Positions 44,301 through 52,527 are shown, counted from the stretch's first letter. The stretch is DNA of 52,527 nucleotides from Acidobacteriota bacterium (GCA_016196035.1 JACPYM010000059.1:1-52527); one strand, 5' to 3'. Notes: generated by a model not told the origin, from the letters alone. Translations and numbers: made by a program.

Positions 44301-44847
44301 TTACAAAATCGAACTCGAAGCGGGCGGCACCAAAGTCACACAACAACTGCGCCTGCTGGCCGACCCCAACGTAGGCGTGCCCGACGCCGAGGTCAAAGAA
44401 GGCGTAGATATGTGCCTGACGCTGACGGATGAACTCAATCAGACAACAGACGCCATCAACCAACTCGAACGCATCCGCAAACAACTCGAAGACCTGAAAG
44501 GCAGCGCCGAACAAATGGCGGCGGCGCAGACGCTCGACAAAAAGCTGAAAGCCGTCGAAGACATTCTGCTCTCGCCCGTCGCGCACGAGAACGATCCGAA
44601 GTCGTACCGCGAACCGATGACCATCTACTTCCAATACTTGTTCCTGCTTGGACAGGTGGGCAACGGCGCGGGCGATATGGCGGGCAATCCCGGCTTTAAG
44701 CCGACCGATCAGAGCAAGGAGTTTCACGTCATTCTGAAAAAACGGCTGGACGATGCGCTGGCGAAATTGAAAGTGGTGCTGGATACGGAGGTGGCGCGCT
44801 TCAATCAGACGAGTGGCGTGCAGTTGGAGGTAGCGGCGAAGCCGTAA
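41359..44847 (+). CDS. Second exported VPS10/sortilin-type Asp-box protein
   Basis: A 1162-residue protein with a Sec signal (ILLLTFVTMLGLAAAGAQ) and a propeller with at least eight Asp-box motifs (KSTDGGATWQRM, RTKDGGKTWEQT, KSTDGGTTWKRL, LSRDGGKTWQKD, KTTDYGKTWKAL and others). After the propeller comes a Gly/Ala/Pro linker of about 85 residues (nucleotides 43730-43980). A beta domain resembling that of the first VPS10-type protein and a helical tail follow. It is therefore a longer paralogue of the protein at 31901. ATG 41359 begins the signal peptide. The last ~204 bp of the gene are present again in diverged form downstream of a HEPN gene pair. Confidence 0.82.
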   Translation: MNTRFRILLLTFVTMLGLAAAGAQLNAQRGGGQAPQTQQQIEMTDGPTVINGVDVSRLQFRYVGPPGNRVSAVVSPPGNKQVYYAGAASGGIFKSIDGGVVWKPVFDKQKSQSIGALAIAPSNQDIVWAGTGESWVRSGISIGDGVYKSTDGGATWQRMGLEATGRVSRVIIHPTNPDIVYVGAVGHGYGPQKERGVYRTKDGGKTWEQTLFVNENTGVSELALDPSNPNILFAGTWEFVITTWGKYSGGPGSGVFKSTDGGTTWKRLTPAQGLPESPLGKIAVSIAPSNPQRIYALIETGWNGKGSLWRSEDGGEQWKVVNYSHILAERPHYYTRMLISPKNQDEVYFPNNSMVVSMDGGQTARTIPWGGDNHDMWADPTDADRMMIGNDGGVMITTNHGQQWQRVVLPVAQMYHVAADNAVPYGLHGSEQDKSSMRGAGASLGGNITWQRTAGCESGFSIPDPKNPNIIWGTCYAGGVERYDVRTGVTRSVDVWPEKFLDAPAIDSKYRWNWTHVVYISPHDSNTVYVASQFLHVTTNAGQSWKIISPDLTTDDKSKQGPSGGLTHDNLGVEEACTIFALAEAPQEKGVLWIGSNDGLVSLSRDGGKTWQKDLTAKVPSSLKWGSINNIEASRHAKGTAYISVDGHQVNNRDPYIYKTTDYGKTWKALGGGIPKSVFSYVRVVREDPKVPGLLYAGTENGLYVSHDDGTTWQPLQLNLPHVGISWIEIQPAYNDLVIATSGRGFYILDDLTPIQKAKPEINNAVATLFEPRATYRLISRPPGFTSTPIGFGGFGGGGFGGGGFGGEGGGAEAAAPAGGAGGGRPGGAAPGGAAAPGGAAPGGRGGGAGQQGGGGGGRGGGAPVNPATAGGGTAGEVIRNFPTGAYLQYFLKSAGPVTLTITSAEGRFVNKLTANGQAGMNNLSWNLRYAQGPRAVELRTTPASYPQVWQEPRFQGRQTRAVVHYGIQPPAQPVVAGPGLYKIELEAGGTKVTQQLRLLADPNVGVPDAEVKEGVDMCLTLTDELNQTTDAINQLERIRKQLEDLKGSAEQMAAAQTLDKKLKAVEDILLSPVAHENDPKSYREPMTIYFQYLFLLGQVGNGAGDMAGNPGFKPTDQSKEFHVILKKRLDDALAKLKVVLDTEVARFNQTSGVQLEVAAKP

Positions 44848-44931
44848 CGAGCGAATGTGTTCAAGTCAGGCGGCTGCGCGGCAGGTGCTGGCGGGGTTCG
44901 CAGCCGCCTGACTCAGTGTTATTCTCGCGTT

Positions 44932-45324
44932 ATGGAATGGGAAGATTATTGGTTGAAAGCTCAAGAGAATCTGGCGATGACGTTGTTGGCCTATCAAAGT
45001 AAAAGCTACAACGTCTGCGCAAGCCGGGCCTATTATGCGGTCTTCCTGGCGAGCATCGCCGCGCTCATCAAGCTGACTGATTTTCGCGCGCGTGAGAATG
45101 AGTGGGATCACAGTCAGGTGCAGGCGGAATTGAACCGGCGGTTGATTATGCGCAAGAAAGTGTTGCCCAGTGAACTTGGGCGAACCCCCATGGACTTGAT
45201 GGAGTTACGACACTTGGCTGATTACAAGCCGCAATCGGTTACGGCCAGAGAAGCGAAACGGGCTTGTGAGCGAGCCGGTAAATTTCTCTCTTCGATTGAG
45301 AGAGCTTTGGGAGAAACCGTATGA
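44932..45324 (+). CDS. HEPN-domain protein (UPF0332 type), toxin-like
   Basis: A 130-residue all-helical protein opening MEWEDYWLKAQENLAM with the HEPN signature ASRAYYAVFLAS. The later motif LRHLADYK matches the RxxADY motif of the UPF0332 group, followed by a long helix (AREAKRACERAGKFLSSIERAL). HEPN proteins are often RNases paired with an antitoxin, commonly a minimal nucleotidyltransferase; here the partner is a different small protein whose start overlaps this stop (ATGA). ATG 44932 gives the family N-terminus. The pair lies between two copies of the end of the VPS10-type gene. Confidence 0.8.
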   Translation: MEWEDYWLKAQENLAMTLLAYQSKSYNVCASRAYYAVFLASIAALIKLTDFRARENEWDHSQVQAELNRRLIMRKKVLPSELGRTPMDLMELRHLADYKPQSVTAREAKRACERAGKFLSSIERALGETV

Positions 45325-45584
45325 GAAATGAAGCTAGACAACCCAGGCAAGCTGGCAGGGAAACCCAAGACGCCCTCACCGAATACCTGGCGGCGTTGGA
45401 GGCGATTTACCCCGCAGCTAAGGGAGCAGCACAGATAAGTACACGGGCGGATAAGCGCGTGATCGTCAACATTCTTTTACCGGCGCGGGCGCGTGAACGG
45501 ATGCGGCTTTTTGATCAGATGGCAGAGGTTGGCACCAGGTTACTGCTTGAGACCGGCCAATACATTATCCTTTCGGGGCACTGA
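45321..45584 (+). CDS. Small partner protein of the HEPN gene (87 aa)
   Basis: Starts four bases inside the HEPN stop, so it is translationally coupled. The N-terminal half is basic and helical (AGRETQDALTEYLAALEAIYP). The C-terminal half reads DKRVIVNILLPARARERMRLFDQMAEVGTRLLLETGQYIILSGH, a compact alpha/beta pattern. It has no GSxxxG nucleotidyltransferase motif and no DNA-binding motif I can name. By position it is a candidate antitoxin or regulator of the HEPN protein; that is inference only. Confidence 0.7.
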   Translation: MRNEARQPRQAGRETQDALTEYLAALEAIYPAAKGAAQISTRADKRVIVNILLPARARERMRLFDQMAEVGTRLLLETGQYIILSGH

Positions 45585-45598
45585 TCTGCGCTCTGCGC

Positions 45599-45802
45599 TT
45601 GCTCGGCCAGTTCGGCAACGGCGGGGGCGATATGGCGGGAAACCCCGGCTTTAAGCCAACCGATCAGAGCAAGGAGTTTCACGTCATTCTGAAAAAACGG
45701 CTGGACGATGCGCTCACCAAATTGAAGGCGGTGCTGGACACGGAGGTGGCGCGGTTCAATCAAACGAGCGGCGTGCAAGTGAGCGTGGCGGCGAAGCCGT
45801 AG
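45599..45802 (+). pseudogene. Duplicated 3' end of the VPS10-type gene
   Basis: From TTG 45599 the frame encodes 67 residues (LLGQFGNGGGDMAGNPGF...VSVAAKP) that align without gaps to the last 67 residues of the protein at 41359-44847, with about 8 substitutions. The DNA upstream of 45599 no longer matches. It is either a remnant of a tandem paralogue or a copy made when the HEPN pair was inserted. It lacks a signal and a domain, so it is unlikely to be functional. Confidence 0.85.
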
Positions 45803-45838
45803 CTGCGAAGGCGCCACATAACTCCAGGAGGATTTGCC

Positions 45839-47311
45839 ATGCACCGAATCTGGCAACACGTAATGGTTTTGTTTCTGTTAGCGGGCGTCTGGCCATCCCA
45901 TGTTCTCCGATCCAGCCAAAACGAGATCAGCGTCGGGCCAAATATTCAGGTGAGTAAAGATCGCGCAGACCTGGCTCACTGGGAAGTGATTTTGGCAGCC
46001 GACCCGACTGACCCGCAGCGGCTCCTGGCCGGGTCTATGCTTTGGTATGATTCCGGCGAAGACCAGTGCATCGGATACCTTTCGACCGATGGGGGGATGA
46101 CCTGGAAACCGGTGCTTGAACCGGGAGGCCGCGCTGAGACGCGCGGGGATAAGCGGGCGGCAGACCCGGCGGTGGCATTCGGGCCTGATGGCGCAGCGTA
46201 CTTCGCTATGTTGGCCGCCGAAGCCCGCCTCCAATCGCATCACGCCGTCGTCGCCCACTCAACCGACAAAGGGCTGACGTGGAGCGAACCAACCCATGTT
46301 CACCAGCCTACACGGATAGACCGTCCATATATCACCATAGACCGAACGGGTGGGAAGTATCAGGGTCGGGTCTATTGCAATGGGGTTGTGATTACCGACT
46401 CTCTACCCGGCACGGGTGGGACCGCCGCAGACCTGATACCACAGGTCGGGATTGGCATCTTCTTCTCGTCTGACGGGGGGCGCACCTTCAGCGAACCGAC
46501 CCTTCAGCGCGTGCGGATGGCGAACCAACCCCACGCCGCCAGAGGCACCGGCAATAGCGTCGTCCTGTCAGACGGAACCGTCGTCGCCTTGTACAATTTT
46601 GCTGAAGACTGGCGACGCCGAGAAGACAGTGCCACCTGGCTCGGGGTCGAACGGTCGGTGGATGGTGGACAGAGCTTTGAGCCGGGCAGCCCGGCGAGCG
46701 GCGAGCGCCCGCCCCGCGGCCGGGTGATTCCGCAATTCAAGTTTATCGGGCAAACCCAGCGGCCTCTGGGAAAGGGACTGGCCGGGCTGGAATGTTTAGC
46801 CAGCGACCAGACAACTGGCCTGTATCGAGATCGGCTGTATGCGGTCTGGCCAGAGTTCGATGGCGTCCGCAGCCGAGTCAAATTGTCTTTTTCGGCTGAC
46901 AAAGGGATAACGTGGTCAGGGCCGACGCCGATTGATGACGGGGGGAATGTGGGTGCCGCGGGAACTTATCGAGGCGCGTTTATGCCGTCAGTCGCCGTCA
47001 ACAAAGATGGCGTGGTAGGCATTTCCTGGTATGACACGCGCGATGCGGTTGGAGCAGACCCGGGGTGGGATGTGCGGTTCGCTGTCTCTTACGATGGCGG
47101 CAAGACGTGGGGGCCGAGTGTTCGGGTAAGCGAGAAGTCAAGTATCGCTACCGCAGCCATGCGGAAAAAACTGGGCCGCCGCGTCGGGCCTGGGGATAGC
47201 GCCGGTCTGGCGGCGAGCGCGGACGGCGCGTTCCACCCGCTGTGGATTGACCATCGGACAGGGACACCGCAGGTTTGGACGGCGACGGTCACCCTCAAGC
47301 CAAAGCCTTGA
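45839..47311 (+). CDS. Exported sialidase-like BNR/Asp-box protein
   Basis: A 490-residue protein with a Sec signal (MVLFLLAGVWPSHVL) and a six-bladed-type propeller with Asp-box motifs STDGGMTWKPV, STDKGLTWSEP, SSDGGRTFSEP, SADKGITWSGP and SYDGGKTWGP. An early RPYITIDRTGG and a late SWYDTRDAVGADPGWDVRFAVS resemble exo-alpha-sialidase family proteins. The full sialidase Arg triad and nucleophile Tyr cannot be assigned by eye, so it may instead bind glycans. ATG 45839 follows CAGGAGGATTTGCC. It lies 36 bp after the duplicated gene end. Confidence 0.78.
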   Translation: MHRIWQHVMVLFLLAGVWPSHVLRSSQNEISVGPNIQVSKDRADLAHWEVILAADPTDPQRLLAGSMLWYDSGEDQCIGYLSTDGGMTWKPVLEPGGRAETRGDKRAADPAVAFGPDGAAYFAMLAAEARLQSHHAVVAHSTDKGLTWSEPTHVHQPTRIDRPYITIDRTGGKYQGRVYCNGVVITDSLPGTGGTAADLIPQVGIGIFFSSDGGRTFSEPTLQRVRMANQPHAARGTGNSVVLSDGTVVALYNFAEDWRRREDSATWLGVERSVDGGQSFEPGSPASGERPPRGRVIPQFKFIGQTQRPLGKGLAGLECLASDQTTGLYRDRLYAVWPEFDGVRSRVKLSFSADKGITWSGPTPIDDGGNVGAAGTYRGAFMPSVAVNKDGVVGISWYDTRDAVGADPGWDVRFAVSYDGGKTWGPSVRVSEKSSIATAAMRKKLGRRVGPGDSAGLAASADGAFHPLWIDHRTGTPQVWTATVTLKPKP

Positions 47312-47356
47312 AGGTCAGTTGGCCAAACGATGAATGTGCTGTGGAGAAAAACGACT

Positions 47357-48214
47357 ATGCAACGATGGATACTTTCTCTCTGCGCCCTGCTGCTTTACTA
47401 TGCAGCAGCACTCCCCATTGCGGACACTCAACAGCCAGCACCGCCGCCGGTCTATGAACTCTACGCCATCAGCTACGGCGTACTGTCTGACTTTCCCGTT
47501 GCCTCACTGGTCGCAGGCGCGGACAAGGCGCGCAAGCTCGACATTCAAATGATGGTCTGGCTGCTCAAAGGGCTGGGCGGGCGCAACATCCTCGTGGACG
47601 CGGGCTTTTACCGCGACAAGTTTCTGGCGCGCTGGAAGCCCAAAGATTTCGTCAAACCCTCCGAAGCCATTGCCAAAGTCGGACTCAAGCGCGAAGACAT
47701 CACCGACATCATCATCTCGCACATTCATTGGGATCATCTGGACGGCGCGGATTTGTTTCCCAACGCGCGGCTTTGGATTCAGCACGACGAGTACAGCTAC
47801 TACACGGGCGAAGCGTGGCAGGCGGGCGGTTCCAACGCCGCCGACAAAGACGATGTGTTGATGCTGGTCAAGCTCAACACCGAACGCCGCGTCCAATTGG
47901 TCAAAGGCGACAATCAGGAAATCCTACCGGGCATTCGCGTCTTCACGGGCGGTCGCCACACCTATGCGTCGCAGTACGTCAGCGTCAACACGCCGAGCGG
48001 CACGGCTGTGGTGGCTTCGGATAATTTGTATCTTTACGAAAACCTCGACAAGCACGCACCCATCGCGCAAACGCTCGACGCCGCGTCGAACCTGCGGGCG
48101 CAGGAGCGGATGAAGCAACTCGCTTCCGATTCCCGCCTGATCGTGCCCGGCCATGATCCGGCGGTCTTTGTGAAGTTTCCGAAACCGGGCAATGGCGTGG
48201 CGAAGATCGAGTAG
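47357..48214 (+). CDS. Exported metallo-beta-lactamase-fold hydrolase (lactonase-like)
   Basis: A 285-residue protein with a signal ([16 protein letters not shown]) and the zinc motif H122-I-H124-W-D126-H127 in [18 protein letters not shown]. Further candidate ligands are the His in [11 protein letters not shown], the Asp in [12 protein letters not shown] and the His in VPGHDPAVF. The layout resembles AiiA-type acyl-homoserine lactonases and related hydrolases, which open lactone rings, but the substrate is not determined. ATG 47357 follows GGAG and starts the signal peptide; an ATG nine codons upstream is possible. It precedes the second S9 gene by 67 bp. Confidence 0.8.
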   Translation: MQRWILSLCALLLYYAAALPIADTQQPAPPPVYELYAISYGVLSDFPVASLVAGADKARKLDIQMMVWLLKGLGGRNILVDAGFYRDKFLARWKPKDFVKPSEAIAKVGLKREDITDIIISHIHWDHLDGADLFPNARLWIQHDEYSYYTGEAWQAGGSNAADKDDVLMLVKLNTERRVQLVKGDNQEILPGIRVFTGGRHTYASQYVSVNTPSGTAVVASDNLYLYENLDKHAPIAQTLDAASNLRAQERMKQLASDSRLIVPGHDPAVFVKFPKPGNGVAKIE

Positions 48215-48281
48215 GTTGATTACTTGTTCGGTCTATGAAGCCGCACGTCACAAACCGCACCAAACTAGGAGGACACCAGTT

Positions 48282-50717
48282 ATGAAACACAGAACCCTTT
48301 TCCAAACCATCACGCTCCTGGCGAGCCTGTTGCTGTTGCCCGCGCTCAGTTTTGCGCAAGTCACACAGGCCGATTACGAACGTGCCGCCAAGTTGCGCGA
48401 CCGGCTGCAAGGGCTGGCCGTCAACGTGCCCGAACGCGCCAACTGGATCGGCCAGACGCCGCGTTTCTGGTATCGCAAAGCGGTCAATGGCGGCAATGAA
48501 TTTGTGTTGGTAGACGCCGACACGGCGACCAAGCGTCCGGCCTTCGATCACGAAAAGCTGGCGGCGGCGCTTTCGGCGACAGCGGGCGAAAAGTTCGAAG
48601 CGTTGAAGCTGCCGTTCCAAGCCATCACGTTCGTGGACAATGAACGCGCGCTGACCTTCGCCGCCGCCGGTTCGATGTGGCGTTGCGAACTGGCGGACTA
48701 TGCCTGCAAGAAGACTGGCGCAGCGCCGCAAGGCCCGCCCGGTTTCGGCGGACGACGCCCACCAATGGCTGATGACGAAGACAGCCCGCAGGAATACGGC
48801 AACGATGTGTATGACGGGATGGTTGATCTGTCACCACAGCAAGGCCAGCAACGGCAAGGCGCACAGGGGCGCGGCGGCTTGCAAGGCCCCGGCCAGAATC
48901 AGCCGGAGCAGAATTTCAGAACCTCGCCCGACGGCAAGTGGGAGGCGCTGATTCAAAACTTCAACGTCTTCATTCGCCCCAAAGGCAAGACCGAGGCGGC
49001 GCCGCTGAGTTGGGATGGCTCGGAAGGGAATTACTACACGTTGCAATCCATCGCGTGGTCGCCCGATTCCAAGCGGCTGGCGGCCTATCGTGTGCGGCCC
49101 GGCTACCGGCGCGAGGTGCATTACATCGAATCGTCGCCCGCCGATCAGTTGCAACCCAAACATTCAACGCGCGAATACGCCAAGCCCGGCGATGCGCTCG
49201 ACATTGCGCAACCCGTGCTGTTTGCGGTCGAGACCAAACAACAAGCCGTCATCGAGAACAGTCTCTTCCCGAATCCATACAGTTTGTCGAATCCGGTCTG
49301 GCGCAAGGACAGCCGCGCCTTCACGTTTGAATACAACCAGCGCGGCCATCAGCTTTATCGCGTGATCGAAGTGGACGCCGCCGACGGCAAAGCGCGCGCC
49401 GTGATTAGCGAAGAGAGCCAGACCTTCATCAACTACCGCCCGCTGCTGGCGAGTCGCACCGACAGCGGCAAGAAAGTGCGCTACGACCTGGCCGACGGCA
49501 AAGAGGTCATCTGGATGTCGGAGCGCGACGGCTGGGCGCATCTGTATCTATTCGACGGCGTCACCGGCAAAATCAAAAACCAGATCACCAAAGGCAATTG
49601 GGTCGTGCGCGCCATCGAAAAAGTTGACGAAGAGAAACGCCAGCTTTGGTTTCAGGCCAGCGGGATGTACGCGGGCAAAGACCCTTACTTCGTCCATTAC
49701 TACCGCATCAATTTTGACGGCACAGGGTTGACGGCGTTGACCGAAGCCGACGGCGATCACACAGTCGTTTTCTCGGCAGATCAAAAATACTTCGTGGACA
49801 CCTGGTCGCGCGTTGACCTGCCGACCATTTCCGAGCTGCGCCGCACCGAAGACAAGAAGCTGGTGTTGGAATTGGAGAAGAGCGACATCACAGCATTGGC
49901 TGCCGCAGGCTGGCGCGCGCCCGAACCTTTTATGGCGCTGGGCCGCGACGGCAAGACCGAAATCTGGGGCATCATTCATCGCCCCGCCAACTTCGATCCG
50001 GCCAAAAAGTATCCCGTCATTGAGGCGATCTACGCTGGGCCGCAAGGTTCGTTCGTGCCAAAGAATTTCAGCGCATCGTTGGGATCAGGGCAGCCGCTGA
50101 CCGAGCTTGGGTTCATCGTTGCGCAGATTGACGGCATGGGAACCAACAACCGCTCCAAAGCCTTTCACGCCGTCGCCTGGCAAAATCTGGGCGATGCCGG
50201 CTTCCCAGACCGCATCCTCTGGCACAAAGCCGTCGCCGCGCAATATCCCTACTACGACATCACGCGCGTGGGCTTATACGGCACCTCGGCAGGCGGACAG
50301 AACTCGACGGGCGGCGTGTTGTTTCATCCTGAGTTTTACAAAGCCGCCGTTTCAAACAGCGGCTGCCACGACAATCGCATGGATAAGATTTGGTGGAACG
50401 AACAATGGATGGGCTGGCCGCTAGGCCCGCACTACGCAGCTTCATCCAACGTAGACAACGCGGCCAAGCTGCAGGGCAAGCTCTTGCTAGTCGTGCCGGA
50501 GATGGATACGAACGTAGATCCCGCGTCTACGTGGCAGGTCGTGAACGCGCTGATCAAAGCTAATAAGAAATTCGATCTGCTGATGGTGCCCGGCGGCAAT
50601 CACGGCGCGGGCGGCGCATATTACCAACGGCTCTTGCAGGATTTCTTCGTCCATCACCTGCAAGGCATCGAACCGCCGGATTGGAATAAGACAGCCGCGG
50701 CAACGAGCGGCAACTAA
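48282..50717 (+). CDS. Exported S9 family prolyl oligopeptidase (DPP-IV type)
   Basis: An 811-residue serine peptidase with a Sec signal ([16 protein letters not shown]), an eight-bladed DPP-IV-like propeller ([35 protein letters not shown]) and a C-terminal alpha/beta hydrolase. The triad is Ser669 in YGTSAGGQN, Asp742 in PEMDTNVD and His774 in GGNHGAGG. A Gln/Gly-rich insert (residues ~180-205) lies in the propeller. It would release dipeptides from peptides with proline. AGGAGG at 48268-48273 sets ATG 48282. A large hairpin follows the stop. Confidence 0.92.
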   Translation: MKHRTLFQTITLLASLLLLPALSFAQVTQADYERAAKLRDRLQGLAVNVPERANWIGQTPRFWYRKAVNGGNEFVLVDADTATKRPAFDHEKLAAALSATAGEKFEALKLPFQAITFVDNERALTFAAAGSMWRCELADYACKKTGAAPQGPPGFGGRRPPMADDEDSPQEYGNDVYDGMVDLSPQQGQQRQGAQGRGGLQGPGQNQPEQNFRTSPDGKWEALIQNFNVFIRPKGKTEAAPLSWDGSEGNYYTLQSIAWSPDSKRLAAYRVRPGYRREVHYIESSPADQLQPKHSTREYAKPGDALDIAQPVLFAVETKQQAVIENSLFPNPYSLSNPVWRKDSRAFTFEYNQRGHQLYRVIEVDAADGKARAVISEESQTFINYRPLLASRTDSGKKVRYDLADGKEVIWMSERDGWAHLYLFDGVTGKIKNQITKGNWVVRAIEKVDEEKRQLWFQASGMYAGKDPYFVHYYRINFDGTGLTALTEADGDHTVVFSADQKYFVDTWSRVDLPTISELRRTEDKKLVLELEKSDITALAAAGWRAPEPFMALGRDGKTEIWGIIHRPANFDPAKKYPVIEAIYAGPQGSFVPKNFSASLGSGQPLTELGFIVAQIDGMGTNNRSKAFHAVAWQNLGDAGFPDRILWHKAVAAQYPYYDITRVGLYGTSAGGQNSTGGVLFHPEFYKAAVSNSGCHDNRMDKIWWNEQWMGWPLGPHYAASSNVDNAAKLQGKLLLVVPEMDTNVDPASTWQVVNALIKANKKFDLLMVPGGNHGAGGAYYQRLLQDFFVHHLQGIEPPDWNKTAAATSGN

Positions 50718-50743
50718 CCAGGAAACCGATTACGAAGTCACAG

Positions 50744-50824
50744 AAAACCACGAAGCTGGGAATCAGCGGGAGGAGTGAACGCGCTTCACTTTCCTCCGTC
50801 TTTTCTTCCCAGCTTCGTGGTTTT
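50744..50824. terminator. Two-level hairpin, probable terminator
   Basis: Perfect 19-bp outer arms (50744-50762 and 50806-50824, AAAACCACGAAGCTGGGAA and complement) enclose a second, shorter hairpin (GGAGGAGTGAA with TTCACTTTCCTCC). The right arm ends in TTTTT. It separates the S9 and proline-racemase-family genes. Confidence 0.7.
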
Positions 50825-50862
50825 TCGGGTAGCTTCGTGGCTGAGAAAGGAAATCACCCGCA

Positions 50863-51930
50863 ATGCGCTTATCCAAAATGATCTCTGCCGTTGACGTACA
50901 CGCCTGTGGCGAACCGGGTCGCGTCATTACGGGCGGCGTACTCGACGTACCGGGCCGCACGATGTTCGAGAAGAAAACTTATCTCGAAACGCAGGCCGAT
51001 GACTTGCGCAAACTGATGCTGCGTGAACCGCGCGGCTATCCGGCGCTGTGTTGCAACCTGATCTTGCCGCCGACCGATCCGCGCGCCGATGCGGGCTTCG
51101 TGATTATGGAGCAGGTCGAATATCCGCCGATGTCCGGCTCCAACACGATCTGCGTCGTCACCGTGCTGATCGAAACTGGCATGGTCGCCGTCACCGAACC
51201 CATCACAAAACTCACGCTCGAAACGCCCGCCGGATTGATCGGCGTCACCGCCGCAGTCAGCCACAACAAAGTCACCAACGTCACGTTTGAAAACCAGCCC
51301 GCCTTCGCCGTCCATCTCGACACGCCCGTCGAAGTGCGCGGCCTCGGCACGATTGTCGTAGACGTCGCATACGGCGGGATGTTTTACGTCATCGCCAACG
51401 CCGCGCAGGTAGGCTTGCGCCTGACGCCAGATGAAGGCCGCGACATTGTGAGCATTGGCGAAATGATCAAAGCCGCCACGCGCGAGCAATTGCCGGTCGT
51501 GCATCCAGAAAACCCCGCCATTGCAGGCGTGACGATTGCGCAACTGACCGCGCCGCCAATGCACCCAAACGCCGACGCGAAAAATACGGTGATCGTTTCC
51601 ACCGGCACGCCGGATTGGGACAAGCCTTCATCGTGGACGGGCGTGCTGGATCGCTCGCCGTGCGGGACGGGAACGTGCGCGCGTATGGCCGTGTTGCACG
51701 CGAAAGGCAAGCTGGGTTTGCAGCAAGACTTCGCGCACGAAGGCATTCTAGGTACGCTCTTCACCGGACGGCTGATCGCGGAAACGCAGGTCGGTAACTA
51801 CCGCGCCGTTGTTCCAACCATCAGCGGGCACGCGTGGATTACGGGCTTTGCGAATTACGTTGTAGATGCGGAAGACCCCTTCCCCAGCGGCTTCACGGTC
51901 GGCGATCTGTGGGGATTGAATGAAAACTGA
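50863..51930 (+). CDS. Proline racemase family enzyme with Ser/Cys active site
   Basis: A 355-residue cytoplasmic enzyme of the proline racemase/hydroxyproline epimerase/dehydratase superfamily, which works with two residues on opposite faces of the proline ring. Here the first site reads PPMSGSNTICV, with Ser in place of the usual Cys of MCGH. The second, SPCGTGTCARM, keeps Cys. A Ser/Cys pair occurs in some hydroxyproline 2-epimerases and proline-family members, so racemase or epimerase activity is more likely than the Cys/Thr-type dehydratase; this is by motif only. Given the peptidases upstream, it may use (hydroxy)proline from collagen-like or plant-wall peptides. ATG 50863 follows AAAGGA. 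Confidence 0.82.
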   Translation: MRLSKMISAVDVHACGEPGRVITGGVLDVPGRTMFEKKTYLETQADDLRKLMLREPRGYPALCCNLILPPTDPRADAGFVIMEQVEYPPMSGSNTICVVTVLIETGMVAVTEPITKLTLETPAGLIGVTAAVSHNKVTNVTFENQPAFAVHLDTPVEVRGLGTIVVDVAYGGMFYVIANAAQVGLRLTPDEGRDIVSIGEMIKAATREQLPVVHPENPAIAGVTIAQLTAPPMHPNADAKNTVIVSTGTPDWDKPSSWTGVLDRSPCGTGTCARMAVLHAKGKLGLQQDFAHEGILGTLFTGRLIAETQVGNYRAVVPTISGHAWITGFANYVVDAEDPFPSGFTVGDLWGLNEN

Positions 51931-52019
51931 AGAAGTACGAACTACCCTGAGTGTGACTGCGTAATCCCTGTTTTATCAATTGCACTAAAGATCGCGTAGG
52001 AAACAAAGAAGGTAATCTA

Positions 52020-52527
52020 ATGGACGTATTCGCAATTTTGAATATCACAGCATTCTTGTTAGCGCTATGGCAGACCTATAAAGCTATTGAGCAAACCCGT
52101 GAAGCCCGTAAACAGCTTGAAAAGCTGGATAGTTTACAAAATAGCCTGTTAAATAAACTGGAAGGACAACAGCAGCTACTTTCTACTTCAAATGACCGAG
52201 TTTCTGAGCAAGGTATTAAACAGCAGGAATTACTTAGCGCCGCAAGCGTTCAATCGTTAAAATTGCAGTCTCAATTGGAGCAACTTGAAGAAGTTAGATT
52301 AGCGCTGACAACACGTTATATCGGGCAGTATCTGGAGTATTTTCCGCAAATAGTATCAATAATTGAAAGAGCTGAAAAAGAGGTCGTTTTATTTTTGAAT
52401 GTCCCTGCTCAAGGTTGTTTTTCGGATCCAACTAACCATCTTAGATACCGCCAAGCTTTGGAAAGGAAGATACTAGATGAAAATGTAAATGTAGAGCTAA
52501 CGTTTTCCAACGAAGGGCTTAGGAGGG
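52020..52527 (+). CDS. Membrane-anchored coiled-coil protein, partial, AT-rich
   Basis: An open frame from ATG 52020 to the end of the window (169 codons, no stop). It starts with a hydrophobic helix (FAILNITAFLLALWQTYKAI), then a charged coiled coil (EQTREARKQLEKLDSLQNSLLNKLEGQQ...QSQLEQLEEVRLAL). A globular start follows: YIGQYLEYFPQIVSIIERAEKEVVLFLNVPAQGCFSDPTNHLRY, with alternating strands and helices. Base composition and codon use are strongly AT-biased (many tta, ttt, aat) compared with every other gene here, a sign of recent transfer. No family recognised; a membrane-tethered sensor or effector is a guess. AAGG lies just upstream. Confidence 0.7.
   Translation, partial: MDVFAILNITAFLLALWQTYKAIEQTREARKQLEKLDSLQNSLLNKLEGQQQLLSTSNDRVSEQGIKQQELLSAASVQSLKLQSQLEQLEEVRLALTTRYIGQYLEYFPQIVSIIERAEKEVVLFLNVPAQGCFSDPTNHLRYRQALERKILDENVNVELTFSNEGLRR

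Overview
This is a GC-rich bacterial chromosome segment, most likely from an acidobacterium, perhaps of the Blastocatellia-like soil group. That is an inference from gene content: an Oar-type TonB-dependent receptor with a carboxypeptidase-regulatory N-domain, two VPS10/sortilin-type Asp-box proteins, S9 and M24 peptidases with export signals, a PQQ dehydrogenase, a secreted CHAT-TPR protein and many small Tat- or Sec-exported proteins. No rRNA, tRNA, phage module, transposase or CRISPR array was found.

Layout. 1-2.7 kb: a UmuD-like protein that has lost its catalytic residues, a small unknown gene, a monohaem cytochrome and a Tat-exported gluconate-dehydrogenase-subunit-3-like protein. 2.9-4.9 kb: a dihaem cytochrome c lipoprotein resembling the RoxA/dihaem peroxidase group. 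5.2-6.9 kb: RNase J. 7-8.5 kb: a strong-looking promoter with a long leader, then a secreted protein of unknown function. 8.8-10.4 kb (minus strand): a decayed island made of a broken TIR-nSTAND NTPase gene, a 49-codon ORF, and a DUF3467-like gene interrupted by an in-frame UGA. 10.4-20 kb: PQQ dehydrogenase, VOC protein, orphan Flp-type pilin, DUF4349 lipoprotein, a cytoplasmic unknown, a sulfatase, a DUF3052 protein and an MFS transporter. 20.4-24.5 kb: a 1373-residue exported TPR-CHAT protein. 24.8-30.4 kb: a penicillin-acylase-family hydrolase divergent from an ATP-grasp ligase, a YwiC-like membrane protein and a Crp/Fnr regulator. 30.6-37.3 kb: a tight four-gene plus-strand operon (M24 peptidase, VPS10-type protein, cyclophilin, S9 peptidase). 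37.6-51.9 kb: the TonB receptor, a second VPS10-type protein, a HEPN toxin-like pair, a sialidase-like protein, a metallo-beta-lactamase-fold hydrolase, a second S9 peptidase and a proline-racemase-family enzyme. The last 0.5 kb opens an AT-rich gene for a membrane-anchored coiled-coil protein that leaves the window.

How it fits together. The 30.6-51.9 kb block reads as exported peptide and glycan breakdown: outer-membrane uptake, Asp-box proteins, serine and metal peptidases, a peptidyl-prolyl isomerase and a hydroxyproline/proline enzyme. This is inferred from family roles and adjacency.

Repeats are the most striking structural theme. Three unrelated families of roughly 95-130 bp long-arm palindromes each occur twice. 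A set of heptamer-periodic arrays, several as convergent inverted pairs, lies between genes and, in two cases, inside reading frames at apparently tolerated linkers (the CHAT protein and the penicillin acylase spacer). The HEPN pair sits between two diverged copies of the last ~204 bp of the upstream VPS10-type gene, which suggests integration or paralogue replacement.
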